Shown piece after piece: positions 22,480 to 36,048 of a stretch of 64,000 nucleotides of DNA. Position 1 is the stretch's first letter; each line of letters opens with the position of its first letter. The position numbers and the translations under genes are program-made. Below the pieces are notes generated by a model. That model saw nothing but the letters and a program-made list of their open reading frames with translations, did not search any database and was not told where the DNA came from. Origin of the DNA: Ottelia alismoides (taxonomy: Eukaryota > Streptophyta > Magnoliopsida > Alismatales > Hydrocharitaceae); NCBI GenBank assembly GCA_037367405.1, contig JAZKJV010002612.1, positions 62,001 to 126,000 on the forward strand. Direction: 5' to 3'.

Positions 22480-25126
22480 GTTGCACATGCGAGCCCACGA
22501 CGAGCCATTATGCAATAAATGTTATTGCGAATATCATTCCCTGATCTGAAATGAAGAATGAATAATTTGCATAATAGGTCCCTTAGTACAATTAGGGTTA
22601 TGTACCATGGCCGTCTTAATAATCATACAGCTATTAATTCAACTATTGAATCATAGAGGTTGGTGCTTGAATGAATATCTAAAGGGTTAGATTGAGGACT
22701 CATCAAGCACCGTCAAATGATTGTTAAGAGATGATCTCCAGCCTAAATAGGAGATGGTAATCCTTATCTCTAAAGGCTGATATCTGACTGACCTCTCGAT
22801 GCAGGTCCTCTGCATAGGAATAGAGATTCGGAGATGTCAGATTAGTTAGGTCAAAGAGTTGACTTAACGAGATCGAGATAACCAAAGTCCTATATCGTAT
22901 GTTGTCATGATATAGGCATGCATCCTCTGACCGGAGACAGAGTGTTACTATATGTCCGAGTATGTATATTTGGCAGACCAATAGGTTGATGACCTAACCA
23001 AGGTCTATACACAGGCGCGCTGGTATGCATATAAGGGCATATGAGTAATACGACCTCTCAAAGGAATCATACATGTTCAGTTACTGAACCGGAAGGCATG
23101 AGCTCACTCATGAGATATTGGGAAGAATCAAATTCCATGCGCAAGGTCGTCTCGCTTTGGAAGCTTGACTGAATTTGTAGGTTTGGTATATGCTTTTGGA
23201 AAGTATATGATCAAGACCTAGGTATGATATATGCTTTTGGAAAGGATATGATACCGACTCCCAATGATCGAATGAGAAACTTGCTGATAAAACCATGAAG
23301 TAGACAGTATAAAGTTGATCCAATACTTCGGGTTTATTCTGAGTCTTCCAGTATGCAGGATGTACAGGTATTGGGAATACCTGACGGTGATGTGATCATA
23401 AACGATTGTATAACCATGACGCTTCCATTCCTAAGGAGTGATGAAATGGGTCTGGATTTGAGTGACTCCTCTCGGTAGAGAAGTAATCTGATCTTAGTCC
23501 AAATGTTGGACATTGATCTGAATATGATTCAAATGCAATGAGAAGATTAGATTTGCGATCTTGAATTAATCAAGCATCTTTGGGAGGCCCGTGATCTGGA
23601 TTTGAGATATGATCTCAATATCCAAGTCACTATATGTGGAACAATACAATCGCCCTGTCCTTATCTCCAAGTATTCGCGGAGAAAGCGCATTGTCCTTGA
23701 AAGGGTTCAGGATAATTTCATTGTTGATAATATGTATCCGATTATTGAGAAAATGGATAAATAAATGTGATTTAATTATCATGAATAACATGAATTTGTT
23801 TCATATTATAAAGAGAATTATCTTAGATAATTAAATGTGATTTAATTATCAAAGATATAAATAATGTGAATGTGATTCATATTATTTGGGCACATGAGAA
23901 TAGATATTCAAGATGATTAAATGTGATTTAACTACCATGGATATGAATAATGTGGATAGAAATATCCATATTAATCATATATATTAGAAATATGATTTAT
24001 AATATATAAGAGAGAGCTATTTAATATTTACATTTGTTAATTAAATGTTAATGTGAATTGGACTGACATTGGACATTAAATTGAAAATGTAATTTACATT
24101 TTATTTTGGGTTGTGAATATGATTCACTAATTTCCAATGGCATGACTGCAATGTTCACAAAATAATTATGAATTATTTGTGTGAATAATTTACAAGAAAT
24201 AATTGTTGTAAATAATGGAGATTTTCATAAGATATGAGATCTCATGAATAAGGAAGAGGAGCGCCTCCTTCTTATTAAGGAGGATGGACGGCTTTCTTGA
24301 ATTGGATTCAAGGAGTGCCGCCACCCCCTATATGGAAGGGAGGCATGCCTCCTTCCTAAATCTCCCATATTGATTTGTTTTAAATTAATTTATATATTGA
24401 TGATTTAATCAATATATATTTAATTTAATTAAATTAATTGGTGTTGTGTTTTTGGCAACAAATCATGACCATTGAAAGAAACACAATCAATAAGAGCCAT
24501 TGGATTTGTGTTGTTCCATGGATTGAGATCCAGGGATCCCAAAATGTTATAAAAGGAGAGGCACCCCTTTGCTCTTCTTTACACAACAAGAGACAACAAA
24601 TCTCTCTCTCTCTTTCTCTCTACCTGCCCTCTCTCTATCTCTCTCATGTGATCGTCCACCATGGATGACCTATAGAGATTCTCCATCGCCGCAGCGTCGT
24701 CGTTATGTTGACCGATGGTTTGCTCGTGGAACTCCGTCTACTTCGGCGTGCCTTGCTCATGAAGAAGACGTCGGATCTCGTGTGTCGAGATCAGGAGATC
24801 CACCGCTTGGATCATCAACATAGATTGTGAGAAGCACGCGGTTCATCCCCGCGCTCGCAAGCGCCTCCTCCGTCGGATCGGACTTGAGACAAGAGGTCTC
24901 TTCGTTTAGAGACTCGATTGCAACCACGCTTCAAGAGGTAACCATAATACTTGTTTGTGGTTTATATGAAATGATCCGAGAAGTTTTCTTGGATCATGCG
25001 GTTTCGTCACATGACAATTTTTATTTCCGCTGCATAGAACAACTAGTGCGACAAGTCGTTCTTCGTCGTATTCGATACGACGCTCACGCTTCCGTGATGC
25101 GCTTGAGGATATAACCATATCCTTCA
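22479..25126 (+). repeat. 5' LTR of copia element E
   Basis: 2648 bp, TGTTGCACATGCGAG...ATATCCTTCA. Matches 34317-35007 plus 38519-40414, and the fragment at 1-2412 in reverse. Confidence 0.9.
24548..24556 (+). promoter_or_regulatory. TATA box of copia 5' LTR
   Basis: TATAAAAGG followed about 30 bases on by cttctttacacaac and then a long CT-rich tract, typical of a plant core promoter. Conserved in all three copies. Confidence 0.65.
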
Positions 25127-25128
25127 AG

Positions 25129-25147
25129 TGGTATCAGAGCCAGGTTT
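25129..25147 (+). promoter_or_regulatory. Primer binding site, initiator tRNA-Met
   Basis: TGGTATCAGAGCCAGGTTT, two bases after the LTR, complementary to the 3' end of plant initiator tRNA-Met. Usual for Ty1/copia. Confidence 0.9.
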
Positions 25148-28140
25148 GTGTTTTTGAATACGATCCATAAACCGAGGACGACTTGGGTTCATTAGGATTT
25201 GCGAAAGTTTTCTTGCATTTCATTTTCGCATCTCTGTTTTGAGATTATTTTCGGTACTGTTTAAATTGTTTAAACACAAAAACAATAATTAGATTTTGTT
25301 TCCCATTAAATAAGAAAACCGTAGGATCTGAGTTTATGTGATTTCGATTCCGTTTGCTCAAGATATGCTCATTTTAGTGAACATGTATCCATTGTTTCGG
25401 GGACTGCGGATCATGACTAATTAAAATGTTAATTGCGGATCTGAAATGCTTTAAAATATGTGCAAACTACTTTGATTCTGTTATAAATCAAATTAACAAA
25501 CTTTAAGAACTTACTTTGCTTAATTTGGATTTAAATTGATTGAAATATGGTATTTTTAGTAAGTGAGGGTCACTGCTGGAAATACTTTCCTAATCAAGAA
25601 CCTAATGATTGTCATTTAATCAATTAGTGAAATTAAATTGTTTAATTTCCTGGAATAATCGTGCATAAATATTTGTGAAATATTTGATGATAATTATTTC
25701 CTTAAATGACATTGCCTTAACCAATATTTGATTAGATGTGATCTAGATCACTAATTGGTTACATGATCTATATGATCTACATTCCAACAAACATGTTGCT
25801 TGAATAGGATTTCGGATTTGTTTAGCAAATCTCATTATAATGTTAATCAAAAATTATTTTGATTATTATTATATGGTATAATTTCGGTTGAAGAATCGGT
25901 GATCATCTCAAGTACAAAGTGATCTATTTTACATTATCCTTTCCCGAGGTGGATATGGTGTCTAGTCGGAGAGCATTGGGGTTGCGGGTTGCAACGTATG
26001 TGGTCCGTCCCACTCTCGTCGGTACTGGCCATGACAGCGGGTAGGGTTAGTATAATGCTTAAGAAATCATGTTGTATTTCTAATTATTAAAATTCGAAAT
26101 AATATGTATTTGAGATAATACCATAATTCAAGTAACAATAAAATATTTGTTGGATATTAATTGGATCATTAATTTAATATGATTAGATTGATTAGAATCC
26201 AATTAAAATTAAAACACTCTATTATGAATAGATATGTTATTTCCCTTGGAAGAATTAATCATTACGAATATGATTCATAGTGATTAATTAGAATTTGAAT
26301 ATGATATGGAGGATCACATAAGTGACATCCATGGTCTCCTGTCAAGGCGAAGGGTTCCGTCGCCAGGAATTGTATGTAGGAGACTCCTGTCCAAAGTGAC
26401 AACTCATGTATGCAAGCGCATCTTGATCGGTCTCTTCGTTTCTCGAAAGAGTAAGGATGTATGTGTAGTGACCCCAATATCAGGTCCTTATATTATTGGG
26501 GTGATATTGGATTGCGCATAGCGAGTTGTATTCATGTTGATGGTTGGTTCAATTAATGATGGGTCAACATTGCCCTAGGGGTGATGGGCCCGGGTGTTAA
26601 AGACCGAATTGGGAGATGCAAGTTGGACTTGCAAGGCGGAATGTGTTCCCGCTTCTTTTTATCCGAGTTGTAGGTTCTTATATTATTGGGATGCAACAAA
26701 GATAAGGAAGGAGATCCAAGATCTTGCTTGAGATATAATGGTAAGTATATCTCTTACATTGAAAGTGATTAAGGGAATGAACTTTCAGTGTTGACAAGGC
26801 AAGATAACATTGATATAAAAATTCCTAAATCGAAATATAATATGTATATATATAAATATGTACACTTATGCAAATTTCTTATTTCAGATAATCCTTCATT
26901 AAACCCACTCAATGTTATACTCAATGATAACCAGTAAAATATCATGGATTGGACTCATGATCCAGATATTGCACTTGCAGTTGGACACATAATGTATGTG
27001 GTTGCAATGTGCAAGTTTCCTCATAATAATGAGGAATGACAATTAAATGGATAATAGGACTACAACCCTAGGGTTTGTATGTCTCTATAGTCTTGATCTC
27101 TCATCGGATGTACTTTGGAAGTGGCATGTCGATGATGATCGCAATTGTAAAATAATCCTTATATAATCAATGAAGATATTCTGGCATACATATGTGCTCT
27201 TGGCATTTAATCATGAGTGACATGGTTCTCTGCATCATGTAGAATGGTATCTCCATAAGAGATGATGTATTCAAAATATTTGAATACCTACCTGAACCAA
27301 TGTTTCAAGAGTCTAGATAGATGTAGGCATGATGAGTGTCATCATTCCAGTGTCTATACTCAAGTCATTCATGAAGCTTCATAATATTCATATTGTATGA
27401 ATTTAATGAAGCATGTATAAATGTTAAAACACTCTTACATTATATTCTTTTGAATTTAACATAAGAGATCCTTAGTCTTGAGCAATGGTTGCTTAGAGAT
27501 AAAGGGAGCGCAGTGGAAGCATGGGTTGGACCCAAGTAAGAAGTATAGTCAAAGAGTTGACTGTACATCTATGACTTCCATATGTCATCCGAAGAGTTGG
27601 ATGAATGCCAATACTGCAATAAGTTGATGTGTTGATAGTATGACTATCAAGTCTGTCTAGAATCCTTAGAGAAGGACACGGATAGAGCATCAGAATAATC
27701 TACATAAATCATTGATATTGACTTATTAAATAAGATAAAGTCTTATAATTGCATCTCAATCTTCTAACAACAGTTGCAATGGGTTGCATATGTTTTAGAA
27801 GACAGGAAAATTTGATCTTAAGATTTATAGTCTTCTACATGGATATTGATGCAATTGTTGCAGCAATCTCTGATGAATTGATAGACTTCTCAATTTCTGT
27901 GGGAGCCCTTAGTCATAGAGAATGTCTCTATGATCCAGATATTAGAATACACTGTTGTTTATTTCTAAATGTTGGAGATAAACACGAATTTTGAAATTTA
28001 TCTATCATAAAGAGTTATGATGGAGATATTTCAGATAGTAATCTAAAAATCTAGTGGACTCCACTAAATTAGAAAATTAATGAATGGTTCATTAACATTT
28101 CTAAATGTTAAAATGGAACCTTGAGATCAATAGGAGGATG
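25148..28140 (+). pseudogene. Degenerate gag and protease region of copia element E
   Basis: Position implies gag, but only short frames remain and no gag or protease motif is certain. Several short ORFs (for example 27749-27994) show nothing recognisable. Confidence 0.4.
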
Positions 28141-28900
28141 AAGATCATTTGACAATGATCGAGCATCATGCCTTGGACATTTGTCTATTGATTTGATCGA
28201 TAGACTAGTAAGAGATGAAACTTTAGAATGTTTAAAATTTCAAAACTTACATACTTATGAATATTGTATTCAAAGAAAAATGTCCAATACACCCTTCTTT
28301 GGGAAAGGTGTAAAATGCCAAGGTATTCAGGATCTCATACATATTGATGTATGCGGATCATCTATATCATAGTAAACATTATGGATATGTCATATCTGTT
28401 GATGATTATGTATGATATAAGATTTCTTCCCTTTAAAAACCTTTGAAATATTCAAAGATTCATAATTTTTGTTTGGAACCAAAGTGTGAAGGAAGATGGA
28501 AATGAATTTGGTCTAATCTAGGTAATCAATACCTATTAGATGAATTCATAATATACCTTATGGAGAAAGGAATATCATTCCTATCCCACTCCTCCTATTG
28601 AATCTAAACTCAATAGAGTTATAGGGAGATACAATTGGATCATGTGTGACATGATCTTATCAATGATGAATTTTAGCGTAATTATCCCTTAGTTTCCAGG
28701 TATATATGTGTAGTGGAGACTACAATGTATATCCCTAATAAGGTTCCATACAAAATGGAATATAGTACTTGAGAGTGCTGCTTCATTAGGAAAATAAAGG
28801 ATGGTATTGGATACCTACTTTATGACCTTGAGATTCTTAAAATATCTCACATCTGAGAATGTGATTCTTAGAGATTGAGACTCTTGAGAATCAAGGTGAA
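28141..28900 (+). pseudogene. Copia integrase remnant
   Basis: 28181-28372 reads LIDRLVRDETLECL..., CIQRKMSNTPF, then LIHIDVCGSS, matching the gag-pre-integrase zinc segment and integrase start of copia Pol (usual forms RLVRDGLLE, C..GKMTKSPF, IHTDVCGP). Further pieces in other frames read like YNWIMCDMILSMMNF (usual NRTLLDMVRSMMSF). Several stops and frame changes. Confidence 0.7.
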
Positions 28901-29314
28901 AATGAAGTGTAGGAACTCATATGATCTTGAGAAGATAATGAGGCTCCTGAAATTGGAAACTAAAAGGACAATTAAAGATGAAACACTAAAACCTCTTCAA
29001 ATGAGTTTGAGGAAGGATTCCATGTGTCAGAGATTTAGACAATGATCGAACTTCATGTGATGAAGCTTCTAAAGATCATAGCATGTATAGATGGATGTTA
29101 GCAATAAAAGTCTAATGTAGACTTCATATACAAGTATTATATATGGACCCTTGAGGATCCACCTATATGGGTAAGAGCTGTAAAGGTGTAAATGGATCTA
29201 CAAGAGAAAGGGAACCTGGTGAGAAGGTAGAGATCATAAAAGCATTGTTCGTTGCCATGAGCTACACACTGGAAGAGAAGACATTGCTTGCGAAGAGACT
29301 TGCTCTTTGGTGAC
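28901..29314 (+). pseudogene. Copia reverse transcriptase remnant, part before solo LTR D
   Basis: Late pieces read KVEIIKALFVAMSYTLEEKT, a degenerate form of the copia stretch KVETFKARLVAKGYTQ that starts the reverse transcriptase domain. The reading is cut at 29314 by solo LTR D and resumes at 33165. Confidence 0.6.
29310..29314 (+). repeat. Target duplication GTGAC, left copy (solo LTR D)
   Basis: GTGAC precedes TGATGAA; the same five bases follow the LTR at 33165-33169. Confidence 0.85.
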
Positions 29315-30924
29315 TGATGAATCCACATTTCATCATCTTTATTCTATTATTTTGGCACCAAAAACCTTAGCAAATACCTGTAAATAGCCTTTATTTCATC
29401 ATATTAGCATCCATGCATGAACATCTAATTAGTGTATAAATTACTGTAATTAAAGCCAAAATTATAGAATAAATAAAAGAAAAGAAAAGAAAAAGAATAA
29501 AATATTGTAAATATTTTATGACCCGAAACCCCGAGACCTAGGCATCTTGATGAATAGGTCGACCAGGAATAAAGTAGGGGGAGATAAGGGTCAAATACCT
29601 ATGTTATTTTATTCATTTCTTATTCATTTTGGGACCTATTTTTGGTTCCATTTTTTATACATCAAATAAAGAAACTTTGTACATGAAAGTTGTAGATAGT
29701 TTAATAAAGAAAAAAATACAAAATCGATTTCACTGAAAAATAATGTACAGATAAAAAGTTATGGTCTGAATAAAAATCCAGAATGTCAACTTCCCAGACC
29801 CGTAACTCACAAATAAAAACTCCAAATGCAGCCTACTCACCTTTAATTGTATATAGATTAAAATAAGCTATTTAATGGCGGTGGTCTCGCATTTGGCGGA
29901 GCTACGGTTTGAAAGTTGACTTTTGGACCCTCATTGTACATTGTACAGATTAAAATATTCAATTTATTATTTATTTATTATTTTTATAATTTTATATTTT
30001 TATAATGTTGTAAATATTATTTATAATAATTATGTACATTAAAATTGGAATAAAAACCTCAAGAAAAGTCAAAATAAAATACTTATATATTGGATACATA
30101 GGTATACTGCCTATACCCATACCTATACATTATACCATTTTATTTTATTAATTATACAAAATAAATCAGAAAAATAAAATTAAAATATATTTGAGTATAT
30201 AAAAATATTCTATAATTTTATAAAATAATAAACAAAGATAATAAAATCAAAATACACAAAATAAAAATAAAAGGATACAGTATATAGGTATTATATCTAT
30301 AAGGGGTGTAAATACAAACTTATAAAAACATGCCTCATAAAAATAAATAAAAATCATAATAAAATACTACATAAAATTTTAAGCATTTTTCATTTAATAA
30401 CTAAAAATTAATTCGGCCATTTTCGATTTTTAAATGAATTAATAAGAATTTCTTTGGGTCTTTTCCCTGGTTGGTCCACGTGGACCAACCAGGTGCCTCC
30501 GACTATTGACCAAGGTCAACAGTCTGTCCTCCGTCCCTGTAGCTCTGACAGGCCTAGGTTTTTGTCCGATTTCACGGATTTTCCTAGGCCGGCTCGTCCA
30601 TCCTTTGAGGTCGTCTTCTTCACGAAACATGTTCCCCTACCATCCAGCTACCTCGCCGACCTTCCTCCTCGGGCAGAGGACCATCATGCAACCCGTGATC
30701 GTGCCTCGAAACTCGTCATTTCGCCACCCTTCAAAAGTGACTCCCCGACTTTAATTCAAATTTTAATCCTTCTTCCGCCATCTTCAACCCAAAACCTCTA
30801 CCTCTTCGTGCTCCTAGTGACAGTGGGAGTCGAATCGACCCGGGGTTTGCGTTGTTTGGTGTTGAATCGAAGCGATTCGACCTCTCGTCGGAGCTCCGCC
30901 GTGCTTCACAGCCCGTCGCCTCTG

Positions 30925-31297
30925 GTGAGTCTCCTCCTCTTTTCTCTTCGTTTTCTTGTAGTTGTAGCGTAGATTAGGTTAGATAAGTAGCAGCTTTGCT
31001 TGTCGTTCATCCAATCGCCGAGAATCGTTGATCAAACCCACGGCGGAGCTGAGCTCCGCCCATCATTTCCGATCACTTAACGCCTCGACTCGACCTCAGA
31101 CCCCTTCCATTCTCTTCCTCATCGCTCAGTCATCACGCAGCACCCCTCCGTTCACCTCGATCTCGCCCAGATCGAGTCGACCGAGCTTCCTTCTCCGCCG
31201 TTCGTCGGAGCTCTTCGCCCGCACCACCTGTCGCCTCACTTGACCCATCAGACCCCACCATTTTGTTCGCCTGGGTTTTGTGCACTTAACATTTCAG
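30925..31297 (+). other. Predicted intron inside solo LTR D
   Basis: Donor CTG|GTGAGT (a near-consensus plant donor), acceptor cacttaacatttcag|gt. 373 bp, in the same place as the predicted introns of the other LTRs. Confidence 0.45.
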
Positions 31298-31840
31298 GTC
31301 CGAGCCCCAGAGAAGGCTCCATCGACCATCATTGACTCCAGGTTCCTCCGCCCAGGTCACCTTCCTCGTCCGGCTGCTTCACGCCGCCTCCGCCTCGCCG
31401 GAGGCCATCATCTGACGAGGAAGGACCCCAGGATCCTTTTGCCCTTGATCCGGGGGTCGGAGCGGCCGTGTGTCGGCCGCAATCGCCGATCGAAGCTCGC
31501 CGGGGAGGTGTTCTTCGTGAACCTCCCCCTGCCGTTGGATCAGAGTCCACCTCCAAACGCCATCTACGCCGTCCGATCGTCAGGCGCCTCCAGCCGTTCG
31601 ATCAATCCTTGAAGATCTAATCTCAGCCGCCCAGGACGAAGGGGTACGCACCGTCGGATATGCGCCACATGGATTAGTGGGACGCCATCGGCCGCACGAT
31701 CGAGCCCGTGGGTATTTTGCACCTTTTACCCACGACTTTTTGCATTTGCTTTTTAGTCTAAAAACTTCCATCTGTAGTTTAAAAAGCTTTGTAATATTTG
31801 CACTCAGGCCCTCACAGTTTCACTATTTGCACTTTAGTCC

Positions 31841-31870
31841 ACGCCACGTCACCTCACGTGACGGTGGCGT
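31841..31870 (+). promoter_or_regulatory. Hairpin with CACGTGA core in LTR D
   Basis: ACGCCACGTCAC-CTCAC-GTGAC(g)GTGGCGT: a 12-bp stem with one bulged G. A second weaker hairpin, CACGTG-AGCTG-CGCGTG, lies at 32024-32040. Confidence 0.45.
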
Positions 31871-33164
31871 GTGACTTTTGTGTATTTTGCAAGTTAGGCC
31901 CAGAACTTTGGTGTTTTGCAATTTCGTCCCTGTGCGTAGAATATATAATATGTTTTTGGAAGTTTTGCATTTATGCCCAACCGGTTTTCTTTAATTACGA
32001 TTATGCCCCTGTGAATGGTTTTTCACGTGAGCTGCGCGTGCCTTTTTGGTGGAAATTGCATCTGAGCCCCTGGATGTTTTCATAATTGCATTTATGCCCC
32101 TGCTAGGATTAGGATTTTTGTATGCTTAGCTTATTTATTTAATACCTCTTTTAATTGCGAAAAATTCTTAAAAAATAGGGATTAGCTCCTGTGTGCTTCT
32201 ATTTTCACGTTATATTTTTAGTTTTGGATTTTATCTTAATTTCATATTGATTAAAAATCAAAAACATGTTTTTTCTCTACTATCTAGCTTAGAAAATGCC
32301 AAAAAAAATTAAAAAGTCTCGAAAAATTCCAAAAAAATTCCATAGTGTCTATTTTACTATATTTTAGTTGCAGACCAAAATCCACTAAAAATCTCAAAAG
32401 AAAAACCTTAAAAATTTAAAAAGACTCTAAAACTTAAAAAAAAATTATAAAATCAAAGAACACTCTAAAAAATACAAACTCAGTTCCTGTTTGCCCTTTA
32501 CTTTGCTCTCTTTATTTGAAAAATAGTGTGAAAAGTTTTGATTGCTGTTTGCTATTCTTAAAATTCATTTTGTTTCCAGCCAGCCTATTTTCCACTGTTT
32601 TCTATTATTTTAGTAATTAAAAATACCAAAAACAATCTAAAAATTACCCAAAAATCACAAAAACAGTAAAAAATTATAAAAAGACCAAAAAGACTTCATT
32701 TGCTAATTTTTGGATATTTTTGAGCATTTTTATAAATATTTCTTTCTCTCTTGTATTACATTGTTTTACATTCCAATATTGAAAAAGAAAATAGAAAAGT
32801 ATAAAATATCAAATATAAAAATCAGAAAATTAAAAATCAAAATACAAAATTATAAAATTGCAAATTAAATAAAAAATATAAAAATTAAAAACCCACAAAA
32901 AGAAATTGGCTAAGTGATTCATTAGACCTAGGGTTTGGGAGCTTTATCTACACTCTGCACCGTTGTTTCCTGTGTTCGACCCCTACTTGCTTGCCATTAT
33001 ACATTATTAGTAGGGTATAATAAATTTTAATCCTTGCTCTTGATTGCTTTATTGATTGTGTGGGTTAATTGTTGAAGACCGAGGTGGTTTGAGCAGTCGC
33101 ATCAGCGACAGTGAGTCTGACTTGTCAGACCACTATTTAGCGGCTCTCGCGATCTCGCTTTTCA

Positions 33165-33169
33165 GTGAC
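33165..33169 (+). repeat. Target duplication GTGAC, right copy (solo LTR D)
   Basis: Matches 29310-29314. Confidence 0.85.
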
Positions 33170-33585
33170 CATGTTTAAAACCATCAGAATATTGCTAACC
33201 TTAGCTACACAACTTGACTATTGCATCTTCAAGATGTGAGTCAATATTGCATTCCTCTACGAATACCTCTTTGAGGATATTCATATGAAGTAGCCCCAGG
33301 GCTTCATGGTTGAGGAAAACAAGGTGTGCAAGCTAATGAATTCATCTATGGACTCAAATAAGCTTCTTGAAGTTGGACCATAAGATTTGATGGAATTAAA
33401 ATTGTTATGATTTCAAATAGAATCTTGATGAGCCATGTGAAGCTTAGTGGGAGTGCCTTTGTGTTCATCGTGCTAGATATAGATGATATCCTAATCATTT
33501 AAAATGATATAAGGATAATAATAAGTGTTTTATAGACTGGCTATTCCATATCTTAGAATATGATTTCAAAGATAAGTAGTTCAGG
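33165..33585 (+). pseudogene. Copia reverse transcriptase remnant, part after solo LTR D
   Basis: Reads VTMFKTIRILLTLA, then VNIAFLYEYLFEDIHM, PQGFMVEENKVCKL. These match the copia motifs P-V-KSIRILLA, DVKTAFLNGYLEE-IYM and QPEGF, KVCKL. Several stops. Confidence 0.75.
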
Positions 33586-34301
33586 AGCAAAGAGAAGAGG
33601 GTATTAGGACTGCCACATTAATAGTACATCTTGGACATATTCCATTTTATGGAAAATTCTAAGAAAGGCTTCCATCCCTTAAGATATGGTACTGACCTAT
33701 CTAAAGGGACAGCACCTCAAAGCGTTGAGGAAGTGAATGCTAGAACTACTTGCCCTTGGGCATCAGTTTTGAGAAGCCGGGTGTGTGCTAGATGTGTACA
33801 AAAGCCAGATGGCTGCCATGTAGTGGGAGTAGTAAACTATTACTATTCCTACTATGGAAATAACACACTTGGTTGCAGTAATAACAAAATCTTCATATAT
33901 GACAAGATTTTTGAGATAGTGATCTCAAAGTCTTATCTTCAAAAGCTTAAGACTTTATAGATAGAGATTTAAAAGATCTTAACTGTAAATACATTAAGAG
34001 ATAGTGATCTCCAGGAATAAGGGTATTCTGATAAGGATTATGGAAATACTGGTTATGACAATTATTAAGCAATAGTGTCAAGGACACCATAATAGCTTTA
34101 ACAAGATTGAGTATTGGTTGCATGAGATGCAACATTCACATTAGATGCGAGCGGTGTTACTGGGGATATGCAAGTGCCGTAAAAGGACTTGACGTAGTCT
34201 CGCGGGAACAAAGTGATTGATCAGCTTACCTAGCTATTTTTCTAAATAGCCTATGATTGTATGAGTGTGGATTTAAATGATTAGCCCATTAATGCCTCTT
34301 T
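33586..34301 (+). pseudogene. Copia reverse transcriptase end / RNase H remnant
   Basis: An open piece (33631-33960) reads MENSKKGFHPLRYGTDLSK and later CVQKPDGCHVVGVVNYYYS, matching the copia segment that usually reads NSKKGFLPFRHG and RPDI-YAVG-VSRY. The RNase H proper is too degraded to place residues. Confidence 0.7.
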
Positions 34302-34316
34302 GGGCTAGTGGGAGAT
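34302..34316 (+). promoter_or_regulatory. Polypurine tract of copia element E
   Basis: gggctagtgggagat directly before TGTTGGACATG, the common copia form. Confidence 0.8.
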
Positions 34317-35002
34317 TGTTGGACATGCGAGCCCACGTCGAGCCATTATGCAATAAATGTTATTGCGAATATCATTCCCTGATCTGAAATGAAGAATGAA
34401 TAATTTGCATAATAGGTCTCTTAGTATAATTAGGGTTATGTACCATGGCCATCTTAATAATCATACAGCTGTTGATTCAACTATTGAATCATAGAGGCTG
34501 GTGCTTGGATGAATATCTAAAGGGTTAGATTGATGACTCATCAAGCACCGTCAAATGATTGTTTAGAGATGATCTCTAGCCTGAGTAGGAGATGGCAATC
34601 CTTATCTCTAAAGGCTGATATCTGACCGACCTCTCGATGCAGGTCCTCTGCATAGGAATAGAGATTCAGAGATGTCAGATTAGTTAGGTCAAAGAGTTGA
34701 CTTAACGAGAACGAGATAACTATAATCCTATATCGTATTCTGTCATGATATAGGCACGCATCCTCTTACCGGAGACAGATGTGTTACTATATGTCTGAGT
34801 ATGTATATTTGGCAAACCAATAGGTTGATGACCTAACCAAGGTCTATACACTGACGCGCTGGTGTGCATATAAGGGCATATGAGTAATATGATCTTTCAA
34901 AGGGATCATACATGTTCAGTTACTGAATCGGAAGGCATGAGCTCACTCATGAGATATTGGGAAGAATCAAATTCCATGTGCATGGTCGTCTCGCTTTGGA
35001 AG

Positions 35003-35007
35003 CTTGA
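35003..35007 (+). repeat. Target duplication CTTGA, left copy (solo LTR F)
   Basis: CTTGA precedes the inserted LTR and recurs at 38514-38518. Confidence 0.9.
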
Positions 35008-36031
35008 TGATGGACCGAAAAATCACCAAGACACGGGTGAAATAAAATAGATCAAGAGTCGTTGCGACCCGGATCTCGGAAGTCAATCGGTCAATCAAGA
35101 AAAATAAGAGTAGACCACCAAAATCAGATGAAATCAAATAAACACGATAGCGGTCCTAGCTATTTTATTAACCTGGTATAGCGACCAGGGTCGAACACAA
35201 GGAGCACGGATTGGCCTTGCGGCCTACGAAGTAGTCAATCAGAAGAAAAGAGAAGGTATTTTTGGTGGTTTTTAAGGTTTTTTATATTTTTTTAGATTTT
35301 TAATCAATTAAGAAAATAAGAAAAGCAACTAAATAACACACTTCAACAATTTATTAAATGCACTAAAAATCAACCAAAAATTCCAGAAAAAATATTTTTG
35401 TGTGTTATATATTTTTTAATGTTTTTGGTGAATTTTTGGGATTTTCTGATTTTTATTTTATTTTCTAAAAATGAAACAATGACAGAAACAGAGGGTGATG
35501 TCCAGTCAGGAGAAAAAGGCCAATTTAAAATATAAAAAGGGCCTCCCAGCTCCTGAGGGTAATTTTCCTATAAACTAGAAAGTTTAAGGAAAATTAAGGA
35601 ACTGGATTTATGATTTTTAGATTTTTAAATTATCTATTAGAATTTGTATAAATTTTTGAGTTTTTTTCAATTTTTAGGTGTTTTAGATAATGAAAAATAG
35701 CCAAAATTGGCTAGAAAATCAAGCAAGCAAGTACAACAGTAGCCAATTTTTTGTAATTTTTAGATGAGTTTTAATATTTTTTTGTGATTTTTAAAGTTGA
35801 ACAGTAAAGAAACTTGATGTTTTGAATTTTTAAAAATACCAAACAGTGTCGAAAATGTCTCCAAAATTTAAAGAAAATTGTACATCATGGCAGGAGCCAT
35901 GTATCCAATTTTCATAAAATTTGGAATTGATTTGCTATTTTATTCAAAAATGGAAAGAGGGTACTGTGCACAGGGACCTAAGTGCAAATACCCGAAGTCC
36001 TGAGGGGTCTGGTGCAAAATACCTAGGAAGT

Positions 36032-36048
36032 CACGCGCGTCGCGCGTG
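36032..36048 (-). promoter_or_regulatory. Hairpin in solo LTR F, G-box position
   Basis: CACGCGC-GTC-GCGCGTG, perfect stem at the place of the CACGTGC-TTC-GCACGTG hairpin of LTR A. The T-A pair of A is a C-G pair here. Confidence 0.45.

Larger units (their letters stand above)
29315..33164 (+). mobile_element. Solo LTR D (Athila-like, same type as element B)
   Basis: 3850 bp, starts TGATGAATCCAC and ends CGCTTTTCA, flanked by GTGAC on both sides, with no primer site or internal region. Very similar layout to LTR B: AT-rich start with actttgtacatgaaagttg, GC-rich middle (30450-31700), then AT-rich tail. Formed most simply by recombination between the two LTRs of a full element. Inserted in the copia reverse transcriptase region. 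Confidence 0.85.
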
